The position numbers and the translations under genes are program-made. The notes under the pieces were generated by a model that saw nothing but the letters and a program-made list of their open reading frames with translations, had not been told where the DNA came from and did no database searches. From positions 248,001 through 312,000 of the forward strand of contig JANTUC010000016.1 in assembly GCA_026873275.1 (NCBI GenBank): DNA of 64,000 bases, given 5' to 3'. Shown here in pieces: positions 9,751-21,750 of the stretch. The DNA is from Pseudopithomyces maydicus. Its lineage: Eukaryota > Ascomycota > Dothideomycetes > Pleosporales > Didymosphaeriaceae. Positions within the stretch are counted from its first letter, which is position 1. Every line of letters starts with the position of its first letter.

Positions 9751-11547
9751 ATGATTGCAAGCGCACCGCCTATTGTGCTATATGGGCTCGTCTTTACTTT
9801 GGTTATAATCTACTATCTCCTCAATCATGCCTATGGAAAACGATTACCGCCTAGTGCTCCCAGCACTGTTCCCTATTACGATCATACAAGGGGATTTTTG
9901 GCAGGTGGAGAAAGGCTGTATAATATTATGAAGTAAGTAGAACAGCTCAGTACCCTCTCTTTCCGAGCAAAGAACAATCTTTCATGAACTTAGAGGACAC
10001 GCCGGTTCCCGAATCCCGATTCGCTTCAACCTTCCAGGTGGAAAAGTCTTTCTTATCTCCTCACCCGCATTAATCCGCGCGACGCTCTACGACTCGAAAA
10101 GCTTCGTCACGCATCATGCGCGGGCTCGCTTCATACAGAATGTTCTGGGCTACTCCAAAACCGCTATACAGTCTATCGAGAATGACACGTCAGGCTCAGC
10201 GAGAGAACCTCTGCCAGGCAGCACCACCCCAGCAAACAAGCGCATCCTCCGGATGCAGCAGGTCAGTACCTTGGATGTAATCTCGTCGAAAGCTGGTATG
10301 GCGGAAATTTTGCACCAATTTACACGTGTATACGACGAGATGCTGAATGAGAGCATCGGTAGTGGCGCATGGGTGGAGCTGCGCGACTTGAGCGGCTTCA
10401 TGCGGCGTATTGGGTCTACCGCCATCCTCACCGCTCTGTGCGGACCAAGATTGCTGAGGGATTGTCCGGAATTCCTAGATGCGTTCTGGACATTCGACGA
10501 AAGAGTTCACTTTTTGCACATGGCGTTGCCCAGCTGGCTGAACCCCAGTGCTGGTAGAGCTAGAGGGTTTTGTATAAATGCCATTACGGAGTGGAGAAAA
10601 GCGGCCGTAGAGATGGCAAACAAAGCACCATCTGGTATCGATGACAATATGTGGAATGAGATTTGGGGACTCAAGGCTATGCGGCTGAGGAACGAAATGT
10701 ATGATAATTTCCCGGAGATAGACGAGTATTCGAGGTCTGGTGCAGATCTTGGGATCTTATGGGCGTAAGTGATTTCCATTACCCTGAAGGGACCTGTCAA
10801 AACTTCCCACTTTTTAATGTAGAGAAAACTGACGTTAGATATGTTTTGCAACATAGCTCGAACGATAATCTCGTGCCCACCATCTTTGAGTTCATCTACG
10901 CGATACTACGCTCCCCATCTCTTCTCGCCCGCTGCAAAGCCGAGATGAATGAAGCGCGTCTCCCCACCGAACAAACCAGCGGTGCCGCTGAATTTGATCC
11001 TTTGATTCTCGCCAAACAGCCTCTACTACAGTCCGTTCTCAATGAGGTGCTACGCATGAAAGCATCAAGCCTGATCGGACGGACCGCACGCGACGACTTT
11101 CGTGTGGGAGATTACACAATTCCAAAGGGATCCATGGCATTAGTGTCAGCACACCTCGAACACATGAACAAGTCACTTTGGGAGGCGCGGCCGGGCGCGC
11201 AGGACCATCCTGTTGAAGAATTCTGGCCGGAACGCTTCTTGGACAATAGCTCCCTCGCCACCGGCCCGGGCAGAACCGACGATAAGCAACCTCTTTCCAT
11301 ATCCATGAAAGGTCTTGATGGTGGTTTCATTCCATTTGGACTCGGCTACAACATTTGCCCTGGCAGGCACTTCGCGATCCGCGCCGTGCTGTGTACGGCG
11401 GCGAGGTTCGTGCACCGATATGAGGTCATGCCCCCACTGAATGCTTGCGGGAAGTGGCCCGAACCAGGGAAAAACTATAAGACATTTGGCTATGCCATCT
11501 GCGGACCTTCCAATGAGATTCCAGTGTTGATCAGACGTATTGGCTGA
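9751..11547 (+). CDS. Cytochrome P450, CYP7/CYP8 (sterol 7-hydroxylase/prostacyclin synthase)-like
   Basis: Heme-thiolate monooxygenase of 547 residues. Exons 9751-9932, 9994-10764 and 10857-11547; introns of 61 and 92 nt. An N-terminal anchor helix (IVLYGLVFTLVIIYYLL) places it at the ER. The I-helix, reconstituted across intron 2, reads LWASNDNLVPTIFEF. This lacks the usual AGxDT and matches the LWASxxNxxPxxF pattern of CYP7/CYP8 enzymes. The K-helix ExxR is EVLR in LNEVLRMKAS, and the heme loop is FGLGYNICPGRHFA with the ligand cysteine. CYP7-like members hydroxylate sterols at C-7 or rearrange oxygenated lipids, so next to a 3-beta-HSD-like SDR a sterol or triterpenoid substrate is plausible (inference). 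The missing I-helix threonine is normal for this clan, not a defect. Confidence 0.92.
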
Positions 11548-12484
11548 GGGCTAGGTTAGGGTCCAAGTGTCCTTTGAATTAATTATCAGTTTGCCGACTT
11601 TTGACTTACTTTGGCGCCGGGGATATTCGTGACAGAACTCTGCTCCGATGACGACAAGGGTGATGCTGTATGTATGTGATTCCAACCGAGCGGGGCGAAC
11701 ATGCTCGTCGTGATCCAATCGCTGATCAAGACTCGGCCCGTACCGTAATCGTCCTTGCAGGTACCCCTGCTTAGGGCTGATGCCGGTAGAATTTTGGGCG
11801 CTTATACCAGGATATATGCATTGTGTGCTGAACCGAATGGTAGGACGAGCAGGCAAGTGGGTGTAATCAACATCAAGTAAATACACGTTCTGCTGCCGTC
11901 TTACATTTATCAGCTGATCTCTTTCCCCATTCTGCACCATTCCGCCCCACTACCTAGACCAGGAAGTAATCAGTGCAGCTGAAGAGGTAGCATGATGCTG
12001 TAGTATCCAAGTGCATATCCTTTATGTTATCGTGGTGGCAAAGGCATACAGAGCCATACCGACAGGCATGTGATGTGCTTTGTTGCAGGGGTAATAAGCG
12101 GTAACCATAATCTAACTTGAAGCGGCTCTGCAGTGTTATCTAAAATCTGGGGCCTAATAAATCACAACTGAGCTTGGTTAGCTCTCCTACCATGCCAGTT
12201 GCTGTGGCATAACACGTTCATCTGTTGCCGAAATGGACTTCCGATAGGGGCAGTGCGGATACGCAGATGAGTAGCAATATTCTTTCCGCTAGGTATGATG
12301 ACAAACTGCGTGTTCCGAACAAGTTATTGCAGTCCATTTTCATTGGCTAGAGAGGATTTACGTATGTAGAGATTGGCTCTACGCCCTCAAGATTCGGGTT
12401 TCCCAGTCGAAACACTCTTCATTCCCTACTGTTTAACTGCTTGGAAATATTGTGCTCATCGTATCTTAGTAGTTTTCATCCGAT
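11548..12484. other. Intergenic region without a recognised gene
   Basis: Ordinary base composition. A minus-strand open frame of 129 codons at 11551-11940 has no recognisable domain, hydrophobic pattern or splice context and is probably chance. The stretch presumably holds the terminator of the upstream P450 and the promoter of the next. Confidence 0.4.
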
Positions 12485-14301
12485 ATGGGTCATCATCTCG
12501 TTATTCAAGCGTTGGTTTTCACGGTAGTCTGTGGATTTGTTCACTGCGTTTTCCTCCTCCATCAGCACCGTTCAAAAGTCAATAAACTACGAAATCAGGG
12601 CATGGTATGCTGTGCAAGACCCGCTCTTGATCAGACTCTTAACTTATCTCCACTAACACTACCGCAGGCCATGCCCAAGGGATGGAGCTGGGTTACCGGA
12701 CATCTTCTTACGTTATGGGAATACAGAAACAAATTCCCACCAGACGCATTCGTAGGCACAGCATTATCAGACTTGGCCGCCGAATTCAGCGACAGTGAGG
12801 CATTCCTCGTCGACCTTTGGCCCATCGCCCCGGCGCTCCTCATCGTCTATTCTCCTGATCTATGCACTCAGATTACCACCAAATATAATTTGCCAAAAGA
12901 AAAATCATTTGAGAGGTCTTTAGACCCTATTACTGGGGGACCAAACATGCTTACCATGAATGGTGAGCAGTGGAAGACATGGAGAACTATCTTCAATCCA
13001 GGCTTTAGCGCGGCCAGCATGCAGAATTATGTTCCTCATGTAGTTAGATCTGTTGAGATATTCTGCGACTTGTTGGATGAGAGGAGAATGGAAAAAGATG
13101 TTTTTTGCCTTGGTGATCTGACAATGAGACTGACGACCGACGTCATCACCAAGTTGACTCTGTTGGTTTCTTGTCTCTCCTGTGCTATCTTTCATGGAGC
13201 TAACTTAGTCTTAGAAATGTCAACATGGATTGTCAACGGTCTAAAAACTTGTTGGGAGACGCTCTTCAAGCAATCATGAGCTGGCAATCACTATGGAACC
13301 CTCTCGCGCGCGTGAACCCTCTTCGGATAGTCGTACAGAAATATCACAGCTGGAGGATCAACAGATATATAGGGGAAGAGCTAAGAGCGCAGTTCCGAGA
13401 GCACACAATACAAGATAGCCCAGAAGCTGGGGCAAATCTAACCCCCGTCAAGTCTATTGCGTCGCTAGCGGTGAAAAGCTACGCAGCAAGTAGAATATCA
13501 AAGTATTCGGAAGCCCGGACTAAACTCGACTACCACTTTATACACCTTGCAACGAACCAGATCCGGCTTTTTCTATTTGCGGGATCCGACACGACCTCGT
13601 CTAGTATTATATACACATACCACCTCCTCTCGAAGCACGCTAAGGTGCTCGAAAAGCTACGCGCAGAACACACGACCATTTTCGGACCGCAACTATCCCA
13701 AGCCGCAGCCTTATTGAAACAGAATCCTACCCTTCTTAATCAGTGTCGCTTCACCACGGCGGTGATCAAAGAGACACTTCGTTTGTATGCGCCGGCAGCG
13801 ACCATGCGGGCTGGCGGCGAAGGTATCGTGCTCAGAGATCCCCGGAGCGGCCACGCCTACCCCATAGACGACATAAGCACCAGCATCATCCACCGCGCCG
13901 TCCATTTCAACCCGCGTGTCTGGGTGCGCCCGCATGAATTCCTGCCTGAACGCTTCCTAGTGAATCCTGGGCACGAGCTGTATCCTCTGGATCCGGCGGC
14001 GTATCGACCGTTTGAGCAAGGACCTAGAGCGTGCATAGGGCAGAACATGGTTTACAACGAGATGAAGATTGTGCTCATTCTGACGGCAAGAAGATTCCGT
14101 ATCACGCCGGCGTATGAGGAGTGGGGGAGACTAAATGGAAGGAGAAGAGGGTGGGTAGAAACGCTTTTTGGGGGCTGTTTCGCGGGTGGGAGGGAGGCTG
14201 AGGAGCAGGTGTTAGGAGATCGAGCTTATCAGACTGAAAGGGCTGGCACGCATCCCAAGAACGGGTATCCGTGTCGCGTTGAGTTGTTGCAGAACGAATG
14301 A
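12485..14301 (+). CDS. Cytochrome P450 monooxygenase (first of a related pair)
   Basis: Predicted 566-residue membrane-anchored P450. Exons 12485-12604, 12668-13161 and 13215-14301. Intron 1 (63 nt, GTATGC..CGCAG, with CACTAAC inside) is a multiple of three with no stop, so an unspliced message would still be open. Splicing restores the proline hinge region (GMAMPKGW), so removal is favoured. Intron 2 uses a weak GTTGGT donor but a clear CTAAC branch site. Motifs: N-terminal anchor (VIQALVFTVVCGFVHCVFLL), helix-C WxxxR in EQWKTWRTIFNPGFS, I-helix LFAGSDTTSSS, K-helix KETLR, and heme loop FEQGPRACIGQ. It ends in NGYPCRVELLQNE. The WxxWRTIFN segment, intron positions and C-terminal signature are shared with the P450 at 15052, indicating a common origin. 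Substrate unknown; presumed tailoring oxidase of the cluster. Confidence 0.9.
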
Positions 14302-14369
14302 GGATAAGTATCAAAGAAAACAAAGGGCGAAACAGGGTACAAAATGACATTCAAACCACCCACCCTTCT

Positions 14370-14997
14370 TCATTGCTTATTGAGAGTCCTGTGATTATTA
14401 GATACAGTACGCACCACGTTTCTTGTTACTAGTACTTCAATAGCTGGATCATTCCGTCCCCATAAGCTTTGCCACATCACCCAGAGAAAACCAATCAATA
14501 CTGCCCAGTCATAACTACCAGTACTTTTTCTGTGATCACACCCTATGTGCATAAACCTCGTATCTCTCGGTCACCGATCATTTTGCGAAGGCTGCCTTCC
14601 GCCAGCCTGTTCTCGGACCATCTCACTTACATGATATCAAGACATGGGGTCCCAATTTACCCGCATCCGGCGGCGTGGCAGGTAGGGGCGAGAATGCGTA
14701 GCAAGTTGCGTTATCTGACGCTGCATGTACTATATATGTAGTGTGGACGCATACCCTTACCTTGCCAGCTTCCAGGGCTTATGTCCGGATCGGGAATAAT
14801 GCTTACGTCGCGATGCCTGTAGACAAGTGAAAGACAGTTCCACATGCATATACATACTTCAGTTTTGGATCCCATTTGACGAGACTTCCTTTCTCCAGCT
14901 GGGTATAGTAAGGCGGTGTTATGAAGAGTGTTTCGAAGGTGGCAGGTTGCTCTTCTAAGATCACGGGTTCGTGACTCCAAGAAGATACCTTTGTCAT
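14370..14997 (-). CDS. Putative small spliced gene, unrecognised (low confidence)
   Basis: A minus-strand four-exon model joins 14997-14858, 14816-14761, 14720-14631 and 14542-14370 with consistent phase into 152 residues ending in TGA. Donors GTATGT, GTAAGG and GTAAGT and acceptors CAG, CAG and TAG are good, but the first two introns would be only 41 and 40 nt, which is short even for fungi. The product has an acidic N-terminal part, a stretch HRDVSIIPDPDISPGSW and a hydrophobic, tryptophan-rich helix WAVLIGFLWVMWQSLW near the C-terminus. I do not recognise a family. The proposed start is only 54 bases from the divergent P450 start, leaving little room for promoters. It may be a real small cluster gene, a relic, or a chance set of frames. 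Confidence 0.25.
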
Positions 14998-15051
14998 TCT
15001 GACTATTTTTGAGACAAATCTATTCTTATCAACTAGGCGGTCTTCATAGAG

Positions 15052-16871
15052 ATGTTACTCTCGTGGCCTCGAATACTGAATGTGGCATTTGTAGCTGTTC
15101 TGGCATATGTTTTGTCGCGTATCGTATCAGTTGTATATCACACTTTCAAAGCGCGGAAATGGATTGCACAGCAGCGCGATGCCGGGTTTGTATGTATTCC
15201 AAATTCCTTCCTACATACAAGATCTCTAAAACGCGATCTAGCCGATGCCCAAGCACACGGCCATTATGGGTCACCTCTCTCTTATGAGAGATGCCATTCT
15301 CGCTTTGCCACGCAACTGCGCCCCGGACATTGCGACTTCAAATGTAGCTAAGGAGTTTAAAGAAGGTATTTTCTACCTTGATCTGATGCCTTTTGAACGC
15401 CTGAATTTGATCGTCACGTCGGCGAATGCGGCGGCGCAGTTGCAGAAGCATCCCGAACTCACAAAGCCAAAAGACGTAAACGCCGTGATTAAGACGCTTG
15501 CCGGTGGTGATAATCTTGTTAATATGCCGGAAGACCAGTGGAAGCACTGGAGAACGATTTTCAATCGCGCTTTTAGCGACGGGAGTATTCGTGAATTGGC
15601 GCCCATGGTCGCAGACGAAGTTGAAAAGCTCTACCATCACCTATCGGAGCAAGCGAGCACAGGGCGTCGAGAGAAGCTTGAAGACTTGGTTGGGAAGCTC
15701 ACTATTGGTATCATCGTTTCCATGGGCATGTACGTCTTTCTACTTTCTTCAAATCTGCGATGGCGTTGCTTGCTTGCCCAGACAGACCAGACTACTGACA
15801 TGACGCCAACTGCTACATAGGGGCCATGAGTTCCGCTCCCCTGAGAACGATGACCGCGTGGCAGTCATGTTGAAGCGGCAACTAGACTGGACCACTTTCT
15901 CCGACGCCGGACACCCTCTGAGACAATTGAATCCTGTGCGCCCGTTTATCTTGTGGCTCAACAAACGACGGATGCACAATTTGATTGGGCCCGAAATCGA
16001 CAGGCAATATGGTGAAATACGAAAAGGCACTCACTCTCCCAAATCAAAATCGATTGTTTCACTTGCGCTGAAAGAATACGCGGCCTCGGCGAAAAGAGAA
16101 GGCAAAGCCGTGCCCCAAAAGCTTGACGGCGCGTTTAGAGCTACTCTTGTCGCACAGGCCGTGATCCTCCTTGTTGCAGGACAGGACCCAACAAGCACGC
16201 CCCTGATATTCTGTCTACACCTATTGTACACGCACAAAGCGGCACTCACCAAGCTGCGCAGTGAGCTTAACGAAGTGTTCGGCACAGATACATCGCCATC
16301 GCACATCTCCGCGCTCATAAAGCAGGATCCACAGCGCCTCAACAGTCTTCCCTATACTCTAGCAATCATCAAAGAGACGTTGAGGCTCTACCCACCGCTG
16401 AGCATCGTTCGGGATGGCCAACCAGGCCTCACGCTCACCGACGACGCAGGCGCCGTGTTTCCAACCAAGGATTGCAAGATCTGGGTGCTTCATAGCGGGA
16501 TTCAGCGGAATCCAAAGTACTTTGTCCATGCAGATGATTTCATTCCCGAGAGATGGGTCGCAGAACCGGGAGATGCGCTATATCCACCCAAGAGAGCGTG
16601 GAGGCCATTTGAGTTTGGACCCAGAACCTGTATTGGGCAGCCGCTTGCGCTTTTGGAAATGAAGATTCTGTTGCTGATGCTTGCGCGGAGCTTTGAGATT
16701 GAGGCTGCATATGGCGAGGGTGAGGCGGGGGGAATAGGGGAGAGTGAGAATGAGGGTTGTGGCGATGGCTTGAGGCGTGAGAAGGCGCCGTATCCGACAT
16801 TTGGACAGGGCCTAGCTACAAGGCCGAATGACGGGTATCCTTTTCGTGTCCGAACTGTGAATTGCCAGTAA
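15052..16871 (+). CDS. Cytochrome P450 monooxygenase (second of a related pair)
   Basis: Predicted 558-residue P450. Exons 15052-15189, 15242-15729 and 15821-16871; introns 52 nt (GTATGT..CTAG) and 91 nt. Splicing yields the proline hinge AGFPMPKHTAIMGHL, confirming intron 1. Motifs: N-terminal anchor (ILNVAFVAVLAYVLSRIV), helix-C DQWKHWRTIFNRAFS, I-helix LLVAGQDPTSTPL, K-helix KETLRLYPP, and heme loop FEFGPRTCIGQPLA. The I-helix reads AGQDPTS where AGxDTT is usual, so a proline replaces the first threonine; this may alter oxygen activation or substrate fit. The last exon is contiguous, and the protein ends near NDGYPFRV, parallel to NGYPCRV in the neighbour at 12485. It is the last gene before the AT-rich transposon block, whose border lies about 230-430 bases after its stop. 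Presumed cluster tailoring enzyme; substrate unknown. Confidence 0.92.
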
Positions 16872-17310
16872 AGAAGATAATTCTTACAGTGTATTTGCAT
16901 TATTACAAAACCATCTCTATAAGATGGGATCGCTGATGATTCAATGGAGACTGAAAACCAATGTAGGTACGTATAATATGGAAGCTTGCATGAATGAGAG
17001 CAAAGCATGTATTTTTGCTATAGAGAATAGTGAAGAGTGAGCATATCATGATTTATACACAAGTGATCCATATCTGTCTAGCGCGCGAAGATGATGAGCA
17101 GATAGTTGCCGGATATAGAATACACTAGATATATTATTCTAAATCGCAATTTTATAGAAAGTGTAAGTAATCTTCTTAGTCGTTCAGCGCTATGTAAGTC
17201 AATATTAAAAATGTCAATACAATGTATAGGAAACTAAATGTAATAAAGAATATAATACTGTTTAATAGATAATAGAAAAGGGGATATTAGTATAAGAACT
17301 TAGTATTATA
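16872..17310. other. Isochore border: 3' flank of P450 grading into AT-rich DNA
   Basis: Normal fungal composition with CA/TG dinucleotides persists to about 17100. By about 17200-17300 the sequence is almost pure A/T with few CA or TG. No gene is seen. The first recognisable repeat (family R) starts at about 17311. Confidence 0.7.
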
Positions 17311-18125
17311 GGCTAAGGTAGCGCCCCTTTAGGGCGCTATCTATATCCTAGTATAATTATTACCCTTTTTATACGAAATATAAATAATATTATAGAGCTA
17401 TCTATCTATTTTTATTTAATTATAATATTTTTTACTCCCTTTATATACTTATTAATTATAATTATCTACTAGTATATAGACACCTTATATATAAAATAAT
17501 AATAATTAATATTTATTAAAAATAGTTGCGTAGTATTTTTTAATTTTTTAAATTATTTAATACTAAATAACTACCTTAAATAATAATTTTAAAAATATAA
17601 TACTAGGTTTACTTATTAATTTTATTATAAAATTTAAATATTTTTTAAAATATTTTTTTATTTTTTATTTAACTAGAAGCTCCCTTAGCTTAATTATTTA
17701 TTTTATAATAAAATTATACTTTAAGTATATAGTAATAACGTACTATATTAAAAAATGTATTTTAATTATTGAATTTATAATTAAGATAATCTTTATATAA
17801 AATTTAATAAAATTTATTAAGTTAAAAATACTATTTTAGAGATTTTTAATTATTAAGTTAATTAATCTAAAATATTTAAGGAGTTATAATATTTTTATAA
17901 TTGTAGTAACTTATATATAGGTAATATTATTTAATATATTTTTAAATATAGATAGTTAAAGTTTAATAATTATTTTAATTTTAATATATAATGTAATAGG
18001 AATAATCAAAAAATAGCTATTAATAAAGGCTTTATTTTATATTAAATTAAATATGTACTCTATTATATAGATATAATAATAATAGAGAAAAAAATAGCTT
18101 AAGTACTATATACAAATAGTATTAT
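17311..18125 (+). mobile_element. Family R element, 5' part (copy 1, truncated)
   Basis: Starts with the hairpin AGCGCCCCTTTAGGGCGCT and then follows the same sequence as the copies at 24081 and 28208 for about 0.8 kb. Similarity is lost near 18125, where another element seems to begin. Heavily RIP-mutated; no coding capacity visible. Confidence 0.75.
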
Positions 18126-18173
18126 TATATAACTATATTATTCAGGTTATATAATAATATTATTTAGATTATA

Positions 18174-21100
18174 TGTCACGGGACAGGCGCCGACTAGAAA
18201 AATTCTTAACTTTTAGAGAATCTTTAGCAATCAAATAAATAATTAAATAGTAATAGCACTAGCGTATTTTAGTAATATATTTTAGTATTACTTTAAATCT
18301 TTAAAGGTGGTTTTAGATAGCTTTCTATTATAATTATTTTATATTTAATCTAGATAGACCTATTAATATTTAAAATATTTTTAGAACCTTTATATTATAG
18401 TTATAATTATTAGAATTCTACTATTTTTATTATTTAATTATTATAAGGGATTTCTACTTACTTAGTTTATATAAAGATAGGTAGACTTCTTAGCAGCCTT
18501 ATAAGTATTTAGTAATTAAATAATAATTAAGTTATTAAATTCATAGTCCTTCACTGTGAGTTGCTGTAATTCTCTTATTATTAATAATAATTTATTATTT
18601 TATATAATCTTTAAGTAATATCTTTTATTAAATTTAAAATTATAGTTTAAGTATTCCTTTCAAGTAAACTCTTAGCTATTTTATATTTTTAATTACTATT
18701 TAATACACCCTTTTAGTTTAAAGCCCTTTAAGCTATTTTTAAAATTATTAAAATAAATTAAAATTATTAAAATATACTTATAGTCTATTAACTGGCGCCT
18801 TCTCGGCTACTTATAAATTTTATATTTTAATTAGGTTTAGTTAACTTAAAAATCTCTATTATTAATTTTTTAAAAATATTTTTATAAACCTGTTAGCGAT
18901 TATATTTACTAATTATATATATTTTATATTAATACGATCTTTAGTTATCTCTTATTAGAATTAATAATTATATATATTTATATACTTAAGTTTTATCTAT
19001 AGCTTAAATATCTTTTAAATTATTAATTTAATTATTTATTAGTTATTATATTAGATAGTAATTCTAGAATTAAATTATAAAATTTTTAGTTTTTTATTTA
19101 GTTTTATTATAAAAATTTCTTTTTTAATTATTTATAATAGTGCTAGTAGTTTAGCTTCTATAATAAAAGTTTTAATAATATTTTACTTATTTACTCTTTA
19201 TTTTATAGAATAGTAAAAAAGGTGTTCAATTACATAACTAGATATTATAAAAATAATTAATAAAAGAGTGTCTCCCTACTAAATAATAGAAAAATATAGT
19301 GTATAAAAATTAGTATGTAAAAATACTTTATTTTATCAGAATACTAATAGTAAAATACCTCTTTAGCACGACTTAGTATATAAGAGTATAATTAGGCCCT
19401 ATTATAAGATAATAGATAGTTATTAATTATTATTAATAATAAAGGTTAGAGAGTTAAAAAATTTAATTGAATAATAATTTATTTCTTCTATAATTATATA
19501 ATTATTTTTTACTAGTACTTATTTACATTACTTATAACTAAAACTTAAAATTTAAATTACTCTCTACTTCATTATAAGTAGTTTATATAAAACTATTAAT
19601 ATAGAAATTAAAGATTAAAAAATTTTATATTTTAATAATATCTTAAACTCTAATGTCGCCTTTATTAATAGTAAAAATAAAGGAGGAGTAAGAGAATTAA
19701 CTATAATTCTACCTATTATAAGGATTCTAGAGGCATTATAGAGGTTAAAGGACCTACCTAAATTAAATATGAAATAGTTATAATAGAGAGCTATCTAAAA
19801 CTACCTTTAAGAATTTAAAATAGTACTAAAATATATTATTGAAACGCGCTAATACTATTACTATTATTATTATTCTTCAATTATTATCTAACTATTAGAT
19901 ATTAGCTAATAATATAAGATTCTCTAATTATTAATATTAATTTTATAATATTATCCCCCTCTTTTTTAAAATAGTTTCGGACGCTTAACTCTCTATATAA
20001 AAATATATAATAAAATTTTATATTTTATTACTATATAAATTATCCTTTTTCATAATCTAAATTTTATATTATATAATCTTTTATCTATAACCTCTCTTTT
20101 AAAGATATGTTTATTATAAATAATAAATTATTTCTCTTCTTTATAAGCTATTATTTCATAATTAACTTAAGTTCTATATCTATAATTTTAAAGTCGTCTA
20201 TTACTACTTTATTTATTTAAAATATCCTTTATCTATCGCGGCCCCTATTATATTTACTATTTATTTTTATATATTTCTTATATATTTTTATATATCTATT
20301 TTATATTCTTATAATTATACCTTAGAGCAGTGTATATCTATATTTATTAGCTATAGTATAGTACCTATTACTTGTATAATAGTATTTTATTAAGTAGTAA
20401 GATTATTAAAGCTAATAGAGATAAAAGGTTTTTAAAAATTAAAATACTAAAATTCTACTATAAATTACAGAGTAATATTATAAATTAAATTATAATATAA
20501 TTTTTATAAAGGCGGCCCTTCCTAATTAAGCTATTTAACTTTATATTTTAATAATTTACCCTTATTATATAAGTCTACTTTAAATAAATATTAGTAGGTA
20601 ATAGTACTCTCTATATTATACTATTTATTATTTTTGTTTAGTTCTACCTAGTCTTTTTTTAGACTTATTTTAGTAATATCTTACTATTATATTTATATAG
20701 TAGTTAAATATAAAAACTATTATATAATTACTTTATTTCTAGTAATAAATTTAGCTTAAAGACTATATTTCCTATTATATAAGTAATATAAAATAGTTCT
20801 TATTTCTTATAATTTAGGGATTTACTTAATTTTTTAATAATTAAATTATACATATTTAGTATAACTTAATTATTAATTTTAATATAAAGGGCTAGGGCGT
20901 AATACTTATTAGCGTATTTAATTTACTTTTTATAGGCTTATTTAGATTATTTTATAGAAAAAACTAAAATTAAATAATAATTTTAATAAGTTATTAATCC
21001 TACTCTTAGTTTAACGTAACTAAAAGAAATAGGCGCTATTTTACTTAATTAAGTAAATACTATCTTAATAATTTAGACAGCTCTACTAGGGCCGCTAATT

Positions 21101-21750
21101 CCTTTATAATTTATTTATTAGCGCTGTTATATAATTAATATTTATTAGTAGCTATAAAGGGCGATACGCCTATAAGATTGCTTAAAATTAAATTAATTAT
21201 AAATTTTATTATAGATAGACAGGTCGCTTAGTTAATATATTAATAGTTAATATATAATTAAAAATATTACTTTATTTAAATATTATTATTCTCTATTTAG
21301 TTATCTATTTTAAAATAATAGGCTATAAAAAGTTTTAATTAATGATTTAGTTTTATATAAAGCTCCCTTTAAAAATATAAAATATATTATTTTCTTTAAT
21401 TATTAATTCTTTCTTTAGAATAGTTTTTCTTCTTTTAAATCTATCATAAGAAGGCGTCTATTATTATAAAAAAATTTATTTTATTTATAATTATTATAGG
21501 GTAAACACTAATAACTAGGAGATCCTTAGCTCTTAGTAGATCTCTAATAAGTAAGTAAATAATTTAATAATAATAGTAACTAGCGCGCCTTAGCACTATT
21601 TTAAATTTTAAAAGTAGTCTTAAATAGCTCTCTATTATAACTATTTTATATTGAACTTAAAAGAACCTTTCAACCTCTAAGTAATACCTCTAAAACTTTT
21701 ATATTATAGTTATAATTATTAGGATAACTATTTTAACTAAATAATTATCT
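18174..21750. mobile_element. Probable degenerate LTR retrotransposon
   Basis: A segment starting TGTCACGGGACAGG at 18174 and running to about 18450 is related to about 21490-21750, in direct orientation. Both contain similar blocks such as AATAGTAA..ACTAGCG and TTATAGTTATAATTATTAG. Direct repeats about 3.3 kb apart with a TG start suggest LTRs around a decayed internal region. Ends are approximate and no protein domain was recognised inside. Confidence 0.35.
19200..19345 (-). mobile_element. Family R 3'-end fragment, inverted
   Basis: Reverse complement of the 3' end of family R (compare 25000-25130 and 29140-29260): ATAGAATAGTAAAAAAGGTG, then the GTGTCTCCCTA block. It lies within the probable LTR element at 18174-21750. 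Confidence 0.6.

Noticed and set aside
11551..11940. Minus-strand open frame of 129 codons
   Set aside because: No domain, membrane helix or splice context; composition looks like non-coding promoter DNA.
17311..17345. Helitron end, because of the GC hairpin of family R
   Set aside because: Helitrons have a 3' hairpin and no target duplication; here the hairpin is 5' and 12-14-bp duplications are present.
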